Assembly: GCF_008973825.1 (NCBI RefSeq)
Contig: NZ_WCHR01000005.1
Coordinates: 124,001 to 188,000, forward strand
Length of the DNA stretch: 64,000 nucleotides
Reading direction: 5' to 3'
Source: Gemmobacter serpentinus
Lineage (GTDB): Bacteria > Pseudomonadota > Alphaproteobacteria > Rhodobacterales > Rhodobacteraceae
The notes below the pieces were generated by a model that was not told the origin of the DNA, did no database searches, and saw only the letters and a list, made by a program, of their open reading frames with translations. A program made the translations under genes and the position numbers. Shown here piece after piece: positions 34,094 through 41,778 of this stretch (its first letter is position 1; each line of letters opens with the position of its first letter).

Positions 34094-35356
34094 ATGACCC
34101 GACTTTACCCTGGCCCGATGGATGCCGACGGATTCTGGATTGACCACCCCGCGCATCGCGCCTTTCTACGGGCAGATGCGGCGCGGCAGTTCGCGTTCTT
34201 TGCGGCAAGCCCCAGGCGCTATCCCGATGCAGCCCCCGGTTTTCATGTGCTGGATTATACGGGCGCGCCACTGGCATCCGACCTGCAAGAGCTGCACACC
34301 ACCACGCGGCTGGTGCATTCTTACGCGCTTGGCATCGCCGCAGGCCTGCCCGGCGCGGGCGAGATCGTCGATCAGGGCATGGACTACCTGTGGTCGCATC
34401 ACCGCGACCCCGATCATGGCGGCTATGTCTGGGGCATGGCGGGCGATCAGGTGGCCGATGGCCGCAAGCTGGCTTATGGCCACGTCTTCGTGCTTCTGGC
34501 CGGGGCCTCGGCCAAAATCGCCGGGCACCCGGATGCCGACCGTCTGATTGCCGATGTCTGGCAGCAATTGGACCGGCATTTCTGGGAGGACGGCCCCGGC
34601 CTGTTCGCCGATGAGTTCAACCGCGACTGGACCCCGTTTTCCGACTATCGCGGCATGAATGCAAATATGCACGCGACCGAAGCGCTGTTGACCGCCTATG
34701 AGGCGACGGGCGATCGGGTGTATCTCGACCGCGCAGGGCGCATTCTTGATTTCTTCCTGACCCGGATGGCCGCAGCCGAAGGCTGGCGCATCCCCGAACA
34801 TTACCATGCCGACTGGCAGCCCGACCGCGCCTATGCGGGCGATCCGATGTTCCGCCCGCGCGGCACCACGCCGGGCCATTCGTTTGAGTTCGGCAGGCTG
34901 GCCCTGCAATGGTGGGATCTGGCCGGGCGCCCGGCAGATGGCACGCCCGCGCGGGCCCGCGCCCTGATCGAGACCGCGCTGGCGGCCTGGCAGCCGCGCG
35001 GCGGTCTGGCCTATACGCTGCATTTTGACGGCACGGTCGATGTGCCCGACCGCTATTGGTGGCCGGTGACCGAGGCGATTGGCGCGTTGGCTGCGCTGAT
35101 CAAGCTGGATCGCCGCCCCGAGGATGAAGTCTGGTATCGCCGTTTTTGGGCCTTTGCCGATGCGCATCTGATCGACCATGCGCGCGGCGGGTGGTTCCCC
35201 GAACTCGATGCCGAGGATCGCCCGACCGCGCGGCAATTCCACGGCAAGCCCGATATCTACCATTCCGTGCAGGCCGTGCTGTTCCCGCTGGCACCGGGCC
35301 TGTCGCGCGCGGCAGATGGGCTGGCAAGCGATCTTGTGCCCAATCTGGCCGGATAG
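34094..35356 (+). CDS. AGE-family sugar isomerase, YihS-like
   Basis: This 420-residue (alpha/alpha)6-barrel protein belongs to the N-acylglucosamine 2-epimerase family. It follows E. coli YihS closely along its length: YRGMNANMHATEALLTAYEATGD, YRIPEHYH-type WRIPEHYHADW, RGTTPGHSFEFGRL, RYWWPVTEAIG and GKPDIYHSVQAV. YihS interconverts mannose/fructose or sulfoquinovose/sulfofructose. No sulfoquinovose genes are nearby, so a mannose-type aldose-ketose isomerase is the safer reading. GGAGG precedes the ATG at 34094. Confidence 0.88.
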   Translation: MTRLYPGPMDADGFWIDHPAHRAFLRADAARQFAFFAASPRRYPDAAPGFHVLDYTGAPLASDLQELHTTTRLVHSYALGIAAGLPGAGEIVDQGMDYLWSHHRDPDHGGYVWGMAGDQVADGRKLAYGHVFVLLAGASAKIAGHPDADRLIADVWQQLDRHFWEDGPGLFADEFNRDWTPFSDYRGMNANMHATEALLTAYEATGDRVYLDRAGRILDFFLTRMAAAEGWRIPEHYHADWQPDRAYAGDPMFRPRGTTPGHSFEFGRLALQWWDLAGRPADGTPARARALIETALAAWQPRGGLAYTLHFDGTVDVPDRYWWPVTEAIGALAALIKLDRRPEDEVWYRRFWAFADAHLIDHARGGWFPELDAEDRPTARQFHGKPDIYHSVQAVLFPLAPGLSRAADGLASDLVPNLAG

Positions 35357-35393
35357 GCGGCAGAAATCCGAAAAACTGCTTTGTTTAACCCTT

Positions 35394-35444
35394 TCGCAAC
35401 GGTTTGCGACCAGAGTCGATGTTGACGCAACGCCCGAGTTGCGT
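35394..35444. promoter_or_regulatory. Two adjacent inverted repeats (TCGCAA-N4-TTGCGA and ACGCAAC-N6-GTTGCGT)
   Basis: The repeats are at 35394-35409 and 35425-35444. Both are perfect and share the half-site CGCAA. They lie upstream of a 38-codon open frame and the DNA glycosylase gene, so a dimeric regulator's operator is plausible. No assignment can be made. Confidence 0.45.
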
Positions 35445-35512
35445 TCACATTCTGGAAACAATGCCCGTGATTGGTGGCAACACCCGGCGGGCAGATAGTG
35501 GGGCAGTTCATC

Positions 35513-35629
35513 GTGATCCAGTCAAAGCAGGTGGCACACAAGCGACAGATGGCCTCGGGCTGGTGGCTGTTGCCCTCGGTCTCGCTCGGTTCCGGTATCT
35601 GGGCCCTGATCGGCATCGCCCTGATCTGA
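35513..35629 (+). CDS. Possible 38-aa membrane peptide
   Basis: GTG at 35513 opens a 38-codon frame, beginning MIQSKQVAHKRQMASGWWLL and ending in a hydrophobic SLGSGIWALIGIALI. A short basic N-terminus and one C-terminal membrane segment are what one expects of a real small membrane protein. The ribosome-binding site is poor and no homologue is recalled with certainty. It lies just upstream of the glycosylase gene. Confidence 0.4.
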   Translation: MIQSKQVAHKRQMASGWWLLPSVSLGSGIWALIGIALI

Positions 35630-35651
35630 ACTCCTGCCAGAAAGCGTCACA

Positions 35652-35683
35652 GGCCAGTGGCGATATGGGCCAGTGGCGATATG
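35652..35683. repeat. Perfect 16-bp tandem duplication
   Basis: GGCCAGTGGCGATATG occurs twice in direct succession, 32-63 bp before the glycosylase start codon. It occupies the 5' leader and could affect translation or simply be a slippage product. Confidence 0.85.
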
Positions 35684-35714
35684 CGCCAGACAGCAACATG
35701 GGCCTTCCCCGATC

Positions 35715-36305
35715 ATGGCCGACAGTTTCCCGATCCAACCTGATTTCCCGGTCGATTTCTTCGCCCGCCCTGCCCCCGATGTGGCCCGCGATCTGGTTGG
35801 GGCGCGACTGGCGATTGCCAAGGCTGACGGGCGGCAAAGCGCTGGCCTGATCACCGAGACCGAAGCCTATCGCCGCGACGATCCCGCCTCCCACAGCTTT
35901 CGTGGCCCGACCCCGCGCAATGGCGCGATGTTCGGCCCGGCCGGGCGGGCCTATGTCTATCTCTGCTACGGCATACATTGGTGCCTGAACGTGGTCTGCC
36001 TGCCCGGTGAGGCGGTCCTGCTGCGCGCCATGGAACCCGTGGACGGGATGGATCTGATGGCCGCGCGACGCGGACTGACAAGCCCTGGACTGCTGGCCAC
36101 CGGGCCGGGGCGGCTGGCGCAGGCATTGGCGGTGGATCGCAGCCATGACGGCCAGCCCTTCGGCACCGCCCATATGTCGCTTTCCCCGGCTTTCAGCCCC
36201 GAAATCATCACCGGCCCGCGCATCGGCATCCGCCGGGCCATCGATCTGCCATGGCGCTTTGGCTGGGCGGGATCGGCCTTTCTGTCACGCCCGTTTCCGC
36301 AATAA
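35715..36305 (+). CDS. DNA-3-methyladenine glycosylase (AAG/MPG family)
   Basis: This 196-residue protein is a minimal AAG-type glycosylase, which excises alkylated and deaminated purines from DNA. Family motifs are DFFARPAPDVARDLVGARL, ITETEAYRRDDPASHSFRG (with the catalytic Glu and the tyrosine), NGAMFGPAGRAYVYLCYGIHWCLNVV and GPGRLAQAL. The start at 35715 gives the usual N-terminus. An upstream in-frame start would extend into the tandem duplication and is unlikely. Confidence 0.93.
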   Translation: MADSFPIQPDFPVDFFARPAPDVARDLVGARLAIAKADGRQSAGLITETEAYRRDDPASHSFRGPTPRNGAMFGPAGRAYVYLCYGIHWCLNVVCLPGEAVLLRAMEPVDGMDLMAARRGLTSPGLLATGPGRLAQALAVDRSHDGQPFGTAHMSLSPAFSPEIITGPRIGIRRAIDLPWRFGWAGSAFLSRPFPQ

Positions 36306-36384
36306 TGGGCCACACCGCATTTGCGCGGCACAATGTCGCAAACCGCATATGCGAAGACGCGATTCTGCCATAACTTCATTGATG

Positions 36385-36545
36385 TGAGGTCCGAGGCCGC
36401 GATCAAAAGCGACACCGGAAAACTGGCAAGCCGGTGCAACCCCGGCGCTGCCCCCCGCACCGGTGACGGAGGATCGGGTTGTTCTGTGAAACGGGTCGAG
36501 AACCGATCCGGCTGACAGGACGAAACGATCCGGCTGCAAAAGCCG
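36385..36545 (+). promoter_or_regulatory. Cobalamin-riboswitch-like leader upstream of gbcAB
   Basis: The core at 36430-36470 reads CCGGTGCAACCCCGGCGCTG then CCCCCCGCACCGGTGACGG. This matches the conserved cobalamin (RF00174-type) junction pattern GGUGnAA..CC..GCUGnCCCCGCaACgGU-A. A GGAA-containing stretch precedes it, and a divergent B12-box-like GCTGACAGGACGAAACG follows at about 36511. The whole 379-bp gap before gbcA has no coding sequence. Further down are two hairpins, GAGGCGG/CCGCCTC (36613-36641) and CCCGCGC/GCGCGGG (36652-36671). They enclose the GGAGG-like sequences near the start codon and could be the expression platform. Folding was judged by eye only. Confidence 0.68.
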
Positions 36546-36684
36546 ATCCGATAGCCCGGGCGCCAGCCTTGCCAAGCCCCGCGGGAAGCCGTGGCCGGGG
36601 ACGATCCGAAAGGAGGCGGCACCGACCAAAGCCACCGCCTCAACAGGAACACCCGCGCGGGGAGGCGCGGGAAGCGAGGATGCG

Positions 36685-37923
36685 ATGCTCAGCCAGCAGG
36701 ACATGTTGGCGCGCCTGAATGCGCGCCGCCCGAATTATTCGCTCGACCACGATCTGTATTGCGATCCCGGTGTGTTGCAGCACGATCTGGACAATATCTT
36801 TTACAAGGAATGGCTGTTTGCCATTCCGGCCTGCGAGATCCCGAAGACCGGCAATTTCGCCACGCTTCAGGTCGGGGCCTATCCGCTGGTGATCACGCGC
36901 GGGGCCGATGGCATGATCCGCGCCTTCCACAATGTCTGCCGCCATCGGGGCCAGCGCCTATGCGCCAAGCCGACCGGCAGCACGCCCAAGCTGGTCTGCC
37001 CCTATCACCAATGGACCTATGACCTGGACGGCAAGCTGCTTTATGCGCGTGACATGCAGGAAGGGTTCGACCCCTCGCAGCACGGGCTGAAGAAGGTGCA
37101 TTGCGTCGATCTGGGCGGCATGGTCTTCATCTGTCTGGCCGAAGTGCCGCCGCCGATCGCCGATCTGGCCAAGGTGATGTCGAACTATCTGGCCCCGTCA
37201 GGTCTGAAAAAGGCCAAGGTCGCGCATAGCTCCACCATTGTCGAAAACGGCAACTGGAAGCTGGTGATCGAGAACAACCGCGAATGCTATCACTGCGGCG
37301 GCTCGCACCCCTCGCTGTGCCGGACCTATTCCGACAATCCGCGCATGACCGCGATGGAAGGCCCCGACAGCGCCAGCCCCGACATTTTGGAACATTGGAA
37401 GCGTTGCGAGGCGGCGGGCCTGCCTTCACGCTTCATCAATCACCCGAAAATGCAATGGCGTCTGGCGCGGATCCCGCTGCTGAACAATGCCGAAAGCTAT
37501 ACGATGAACACCAAGGCGGCGGTGTCGAAACGCATGGGCGACATGCCGTTTAACGATGCCGGAAGCCTGCTGTTCTTCCACTATCCCAATACCTGGAACC
37601 ACTTCCTTGCCGATCACGCCATCGTCTTCCGCGTGCTGCCGCTCAGCCCGACCGAAACCGAGGTGACGACCAAGTGGCTGGTGCCGGAAGACGCGGTCGA
37701 AGGGGTGGATTACGATCTGCAGAACCTGACCGAAGTCTGGTACAACACCAATGACGAGGACCGTCAGGTGGTGGAGGAAAACCAGAAGGGTATCCTGTCG
37801 CCGGCCTATGAGCCGGGCCCCTATTCCACCATTCAGGAAGAGGGCGTGATCCAGTTCGTCGACTGGTATTGCGAAACCATGCAGGACCGCCTGGCCCCCC
37901 GCCCGGCCATGGCTGCGGAATAA
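36685..37923 (+). CDS. gbcA: Glycine betaine monooxygenase, Rieske oxygenase subunit
   Basis: This 412-residue Rieske non-haem iron oxygenase closely follows Pseudomonas GbcA as I recall it. The [2Fe-2S] Rieske motif is C85-R-H87 ... C105-P-Y-H108, and the mononuclear iron region is NNRECYHCGGSHP with H203 and H208. TTKWLVPEDAVEGVDYD and YEPGPYS are shared near the C-terminus. GbcAB oxidatively removes a methyl group from glycine betaine, giving dimethylglycine and formaldehyde. The gene is preceded by the cobalamin-riboswitch-like leader and a GAGGA site 4 nt from the ATG, and is followed after 3 bp by gbcB. Confidence 0.92.
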   Translation: MLSQQDMLARLNARRPNYSLDHDLYCDPGVLQHDLDNIFYKEWLFAIPACEIPKTGNFATLQVGAYPLVITRGADGMIRAFHNVCRHRGQRLCAKPTGSTPKLVCPYHQWTYDLDGKLLYARDMQEGFDPSQHGLKKVHCVDLGGMVFICLAEVPPPIADLAKVMSNYLAPSGLKKAKVAHSSTIVENGNWKLVIENNRECYHCGGSHPSLCRTYSDNPRMTAMEGPDSASPDILEHWKRCEAAGLPSRFINHPKMQWRLARIPLLNNAESYTMNTKAAVSKRMGDMPFNDAGSLLFFHYPNTWNHFLADHAIVFRVLPLSPTETEVTTKWLVPEDAVEGVDYDLQNLTEVWYNTNDEDRQVVEENQKGILSPAYEPGPYSTIQEEGVIQFVDWYCETMQDRLAPRPAMAAE

Positions 37924-37926
37924 TCC

Positions 37927-39015
37927 ATGGCCAAGCAGGTGAACTGGACGGCAAAACCCTGGGCTGACAGCGAACAGCTGGAATGCACCATGGTGGTGCC
38001 GGAATCCCCCGATACCGCAACCTTCACTTTCCGCGCGCCTTCGGGCGCGTGGTTCGACTATCAGCCGGGGCAGTTCATCACGCTTGATCTGCCGGTCGAC
38101 CCAAAGAATGTGCCGGGCGGCAATGTCCAGCGCACCTATACGATTTCGTCCAGCCCGTCGCGGCCCCTGTCGATCTCGGTCACGGTGAAGGCCCAGAAGA
38201 CCAGCATCGGCACGCGCTGGATGCTGGATCATCTGAAGCCGGGGGTGCGGATCAAGGCCTATGGGCCAAGCGGCATCTTCAGCTCGCACCGGCACCCCGC
38301 GTCGAAATACCTGTTCATTTCGGCCGGGTCCGGCATCACGCCGATGATGTCGATGACGACCTGGGCCTGGGATTCGGGCGAGATGCCCGACATCGTTTTT
38401 GTCCATGCCGCGCGCAAACCGTCGGAGATCATCTTCCGCGATCGGCTGGTGCAGCTGGCGTCCCGCGTCCCGGGCCTGCAATTGCGCTTCACCGTGGAAG
38501 AGCACGAGCCCTATCACGCCTGGCACGGGTTTTCGGGACGGTTGAACCAGATCATGCTGGGGCTGATGGCACCCGATTATCTGGATCGCGAGGTGTTCTG
38601 CTGCGGGCCAGAGCCCTTCATGCAGGCCGTGCGCGACATGCTGAACGCGCTTGGCTTCGATATGAACCGCTATCATCAGGAGAGCTTCGGCGCGCCGGTC
38701 ACAACAGAGGCCGAGGCGCCGGTTCTGGACGATGTGGTGCCCGATGCCACCGCCGGGGCCTCGATCACCTTTGCCACATCTGGTGTGACGACGCCCTGCG
38801 CGGAAACCGATACGGTGCTGGCGGTGGCAAAACGGTCCGGTCTCAATATCCCGTCGGGCTGCACCTTCGGGCTGTGCGGCACCTGCAAGATCCGCAAGAC
38901 CGGCGGCGAGGTGCATATGGTGCATAATGGCGGCATCTCGGATGATGACATCGCCGAAGGCTATATCCTGGCCTGCTGCTCGCATCCGATGGGGGCAGTC
39001 ACGGTCGAGGTCTGA
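37927..39015 (+). CDS. gbcB: Glycine betaine monooxygenase, reductase subunit
   Basis: This 362-residue reductase feeds electrons from NAD(P)H to GbcA. The FAD-binding domain has RTYTISSSPS, the NAD-binding domain has FISAGSGITPMMSM and VFCCGPEPFMQAV, and the C-terminal plant-type ferredoxin domain has SGCTFGLCGTCKIRK and a final Cys in LACCSHP. Domain order (FAD-NAD-2Fe2S) is that of GbcB. It starts 3 bp after the gbcA stop and must be co-translated. A hairpin without a T-run follows at 39016-39039. Confidence 0.92.
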   Translation: MAKQVNWTAKPWADSEQLECTMVVPESPDTATFTFRAPSGAWFDYQPGQFITLDLPVDPKNVPGGNVQRTYTISSSPSRPLSISVTVKAQKTSIGTRWMLDHLKPGVRIKAYGPSGIFSSHRHPASKYLFISAGSGITPMMSMTTWAWDSGEMPDIVFVHAARKPSEIIFRDRLVQLASRVPGLQLRFTVEEHEPYHAWHGFSGRLNQIMLGLMAPDYLDREVFCCGPEPFMQAVRDMLNALGFDMNRYHQESFGAPVTTEAEAPVLDDVVPDATAGASITFATSGVTTPCAETDTVLAVAKRSGLNIPSGCTFGLCGTCKIRKTGGEVHMVHNGGISDDDIAEGYILACCSHPMGAVTVEV

Positions 39016-39094
39016 GGCCCGGGCTTCAAGACTCGGGCCGAAAGGCCGCGACTCCTACAGGTCAGAGGTCTCAACCCGCCTCGGCTTCAGGGCG

Positions 39095-39136
39095 AAAAAA
39101 GGGGCCGCGAGGGCCAGCCCCTACGGTAAATGTTGA
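39095..39136 (-). repeat. Left inverted repeat of the toxin-antitoxin/transposase element
   Basis: On the minus strand it reads TCAACATTTACCGTAGGGGC, TGG, a 9-nt centre CCCTCGCGG, then CCCCTTTTTT. It matches 41779-41821 except at one base, one indel, and a centre that is inverted in the other copy. It looks like a terminator pointing out of the element. Confidence 0.85.
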
Positions 39137-39171
39137 GATTGGGGTCGCCAACGGCGGCCCCAATGGTTTCA

Positions 39172-39200
39172 TTGACAAGTGCGCAAAATACGTATATTAT
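39172..39200 (+). promoter_or_regulatory. Sigma-70 promoter of the toxin-antitoxin operon
   Basis: TTGACA at 39172-39177 is followed by exactly 17 nt and TATTAT at 39195-39200. This is the best consensus promoter in the window. The A/T-rich sequence around the -10 (TACGTATATTATGTA) is partly palindromic, as expected for an autorepression site. GGAGG lies 5 bp before the antitoxin ATG. Confidence 0.85.
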
Positions 39201-39228
39201 GTAATCTATACTTTGCTGGAGGCCTACT

Positions 39229-39504
39229 ATGACCGTGACTATCAGCTCTACCGAATTCCAGCGCAATGTTGGGCTATATACTGACAAAGCCATGCAGGAG
39301 CCATTGATCATCACCGCTCATGGGCGTGACCGTCTCGCCCTGCTCTCCATCGAAGATTACAACCGCCTCAAGATGCTCGATGATCGCGAGGCGTTTATGG
39401 CGGAAGATCTCCCCGATGACTTGCTCCAGGAATTGGAAGTCAAGATTGAGGAAAGCAGAGCTTCCGGGATCATTGAGACAAATTACAAGATCACCCAGTT
39501 CTGA
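39229..39504 (+). CDS. YefM/Phd-family antitoxin
   Basis: This 91-residue protein begins with the Phd/YefM DNA-binding fold (VTISSTEFQRNVGLYTDKAMQEPLIITAHGRDRLALLSIEDYNRL) and ends in an acidic toxin-binding tail (DDLLQELEVKIEESRA). It would repress its own promoter and neutralise the downstream toxin. Its stop codon overlaps the toxin ATG by one base (TGATG), the usual coupling in toxin-antitoxin pairs. Codon use differs from the surrounding chromosome. Confidence 0.88.
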   Translation: MTVTISSTEFQRNVGLYTDKAMQEPLIITAHGRDRLALLSIEDYNRLKMLDDREAFMAEDLPDDLLQELEVKIEESRASGIIETNYKITQF

Positions 39505-39938
39505 TGGATCTGCGTATCAAGCCAGTAGACGGCACGGTGGTCCGCTACAGTTTTCTGTGGCCTCACGAACGCAAGGCCGGGCTTCGGGAGGGGACGAAGG
39601 ACCGTGCATGTGTAGTTGTCATGTCATCTAGTGACGGAAGGTTTCTCCTCGCGCCGATCACGAGGCGACCGCCAGAAAAATCGACCAGTATCGATCTTCC
39701 TTTGGAGATCAAACGCCATCTCGGCCTCGATGAGCGGAAGAGCTGGGTTATTGCGTCCAATCTAAACAAGTTCACTTGGCCGGGATTTGACATAAGAGCT
39801 GTCCCCGGGAAGAGCCCACCAACATACTCATACGGGCGCCTCCCGAGCGGGTATCTTCTGCAAATTCAATCCACACTCGCAGGTCTGGCGAGGAAACGTC
39901 TTGTCGTAACTATTGAGCGGGATGATGGGTCATCCTGA
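39504..39938 (+). CDS. MazF/PemK-like toxin
   Basis: This 144-residue protein shows weak but ordered similarity to the MazF/PemK barrel: YSFLWPHERKAGLREGTKDR, RACVVVMSSSDGRFLLAPIT (compare the RPALVLS...PIT core of MazF) and LGLDERKSWVIASNLNKFTWPG. MazF-type toxins are sequence-specific mRNA endonucleases. The protein is somewhat longer than classical MazF (about 110), with a C-terminal extension. Pairing of a MazF-like toxin with a YefM/Phd antitoxin is a mixed combination. The assignment rests on the small motif set and on context. Confidence 0.68.
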   Translation: MDLRIKPVDGTVVRYSFLWPHERKAGLREGTKDRACVVVMSSSDGRFLLAPITRRPPEKSTSIDLPLEIKRHLGLDERKSWVIASNLNKFTWPGFDIRAVPGKSPPTYSYGRLPSGYLLQIQSTLAGLARKRLVVTIERDDGSS

Positions 39939-39941
39939 CCC

Positions 39942-41660
39942 TCAAGTAAATGGCACGGCAAAAGCAAACAAATCCCTCGGGTAGATGAGCCCCTTGGCCA
40001 GCCCGATCCGCATCGCCGGGGTTGCGCCGTCACGACCGCGCAGCATCCAGTTGTGGTAGAACCGCAGGATTGTGACCAGTTTCGGGACCATGTCCGGATC
40101 GTAGAGCCCGTAGGCATGCCAGATCCTGTGCTGGTTCGATGCGGTGGGAAGGCCCCGCTCGAAGCCGGTCACGCGGCGCCGGGCCAGGTTGAACCAGGCA
40201 TCCACCGGATGGATCGTGGCCTCACAGGTCAACTTTGCCAAACCCTCGAATCCGAGGTGGCCCAGATCCGTTTTCAGCCGCAGCGACTTCCTTGGTTCCG
40301 CCTTGGTGTGAAAGGGCCATTCAATCCCTGCCGTCGCGAGCATGCGACCCCGATCCTTCAGGCTGGCCTCCGCGAACCGGGTTTCCAGCAGATGCGCAAC
40401 CAGCGCCTGGCGTCGGTTCAGCTCCGGATGGCGCTCCTGGATCTGATCGACGGATGCGCGGTTCTCCCGGTTCAGGGCGTGGAATGCCTCGCCGCCCAGT
40501 CTGGTGGCCATGGTGCTGCGCTCGTCATTGGTCATGCCCTTCTCGAAGGTCACCTCGGTGATATGCGCCCGGCCCGAATTTACCATGCCGACCGACAGCG
40601 CACAGAAAGCGGCGGCAAGTCCGCTATCCGCATCGACGCAAAAATGCGCGCTCCGGAATTCCGACCCGATCATTTTTCGGACCAGCATGATGTGAGCATA
40701 CATGAAGGCATCGCCCCGCACACGAGCGCCCTTTCCGGGCAGCTTCAGGCGGCCGCCGGCCGCCATATCTTCCTGACCAAAGAATCCGGGCAGCCCGCGC
40801 ATGACCGCATCGCGATACTCGCGCTCAGACCACAGCCTGGCATGTTGGCGCATGGATCTTGGCCGAAGAAAGTCGCCACAGCTCTCCATGGCCATGTCGC
40901 TCCCCTCAACGGATAGGTCAGGATCATAGTCGACGGTCGATGCCTCCACGAACTGCGACCCCTTATGAACCGTGGACATGTGCAGGAGCGGAACCGTGCC
41001 ACGCCGCCCGCGGACCGGCCAGTTCAGAAGAATGGTCTGGGTATCAGTCGCGAAGACGGGCTGGCCGCCCGACAGGCATTCGGGCAGAGCCTTTTCGCGC
41101 GGTGCGGCCATGGCGAGGCATTGCTGGTAGATGAAATCGATCTTCGCATAGACCTGAGGAAAAGTGACGCCGTTGATCTCGCAGATCCGGCTCAACGGCA
41201 CCTTGTTCACCAGGTTGAGCAGGATATCCCCGGTCCGATCCGTGCGCTTGTGGCGCCGGGTCTTTGCCCCGATCGAGAAGGTCCCGCCGCAACACTTGCA
41301 CTGGTGCCTCGGATCCCCCTTCGCCGTCCGGCCGAAGGCCCGGTAAGCGGATGGCATAAGGATCATGCTGATGCCGAAATTCTGGCAACCCGGGTTCATG
41401 CACCCATCACCGCGGCGCGGCCGACGATTGACCCGCATCGTTCTTGCATATTCTTGCGCAACTGCCCGGTTGGATTTAAGGATGTTGTGCGAGCCGCACG
41501 TCGGGCAGGTGAAAGTTCGTTCCGAACCGGAACCCGTCACATGCCCATGATGAGGATCACCACTGGATCGACCGGCAGCGGCATGTGGGTTGGGCGGTAT
41601 TCCGTAGCTGATGCAGTGGGGGTTTCGACAGAAGTTGACGGAAAATCCGCCGACCAACAC
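39942..41660 (-). CDS. Zinc-ribbon transposase-like protein
   Basis: This protein of up to 572 residues has several CxxC-type zinc-binding clusters at the N-terminus (FCRNPHC, FTCPTCGSHNI, GCMNPGCQNFG, HQCKCCGGTFSIG). A helix-turn-helix-like part follows (ILLNLVNKVPLSRICEINGVTFPQVYAKIDFI), then a likely catalytic region beginning VFATDTQTILLNW and continuing HMSTVHKGSQFVEAS and AHFCVDADSGLAAAF. The layout resembles IS1/IS1595-type transposases, but I cannot name a family. The open frame begins at a GTG (41660) without a clear ribosome-binding site. It faces the toxin gene, 3 bp from its stop. Confidence 0.7.
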   Translation of the reverse strand: MLVGGFSVNFCRNPHCISYGIPPNPHAAAGRSSGDPHHGHVTGSGSERTFTCPTCGSHNILKSNRAVAQEYARTMRVNRRPRRGDGCMNPGCQNFGISMILMPSAYRAFGRTAKGDPRHQCKCCGGTFSIGAKTRRHKRTDRTGDILLNLVNKVPLSRICEINGVTFPQVYAKIDFIYQQCLAMAAPREKALPECLSGGQPVFATDTQTILLNWPVRGRRGTVPLLHMSTVHKGSQFVEASTVDYDPDLSVEGSDMAMESCGDFLRPRSMRQHARLWSEREYRDAVMRGLPGFFGQEDMAAGGRLKLPGKGARVRGDAFMYAHIMLVRKMIGSEFRSAHFCVDADSGLAAAFCALSVGMVNSGRAHITEVTFEKGMTNDERSTMATRLGGEAFHALNRENRASVDQIQERHPELNRRQALVAHLLETRFAEASLKDRGRMLATAGIEWPFHTKAEPRKSLRLKTDLGHLGFEGLAKLTCEATIHPVDAWFNLARRRVTGFERGLPTASNQHRIWHAYGLYDPDMVPKLVTILRFYHNWMLRGRDGATPAMRIGLAKGLIYPRDLFAFAVPFT

Positions 41661-41778
41661 AGGAAGCCGACGCTTCTGTGTCGAAGATTTCTTCGAGAGC
41701 GTATTGCCTGGCCCGTCTCCGAAAATTCATGTGAATAAAGGAAAAGAGCCGCCAATTTAATGGCGGCTCCTTGGTCCG

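Noticed and set aside
36385-36684. A glycine or SAM/SAH riboswitch in the gbcA leader.
   Set aside because: The characteristic cores of those classes are not seen, while the GGTGCAA...GCTGCCCCCCGCACCGGTGA pattern fits the cobalamin class.
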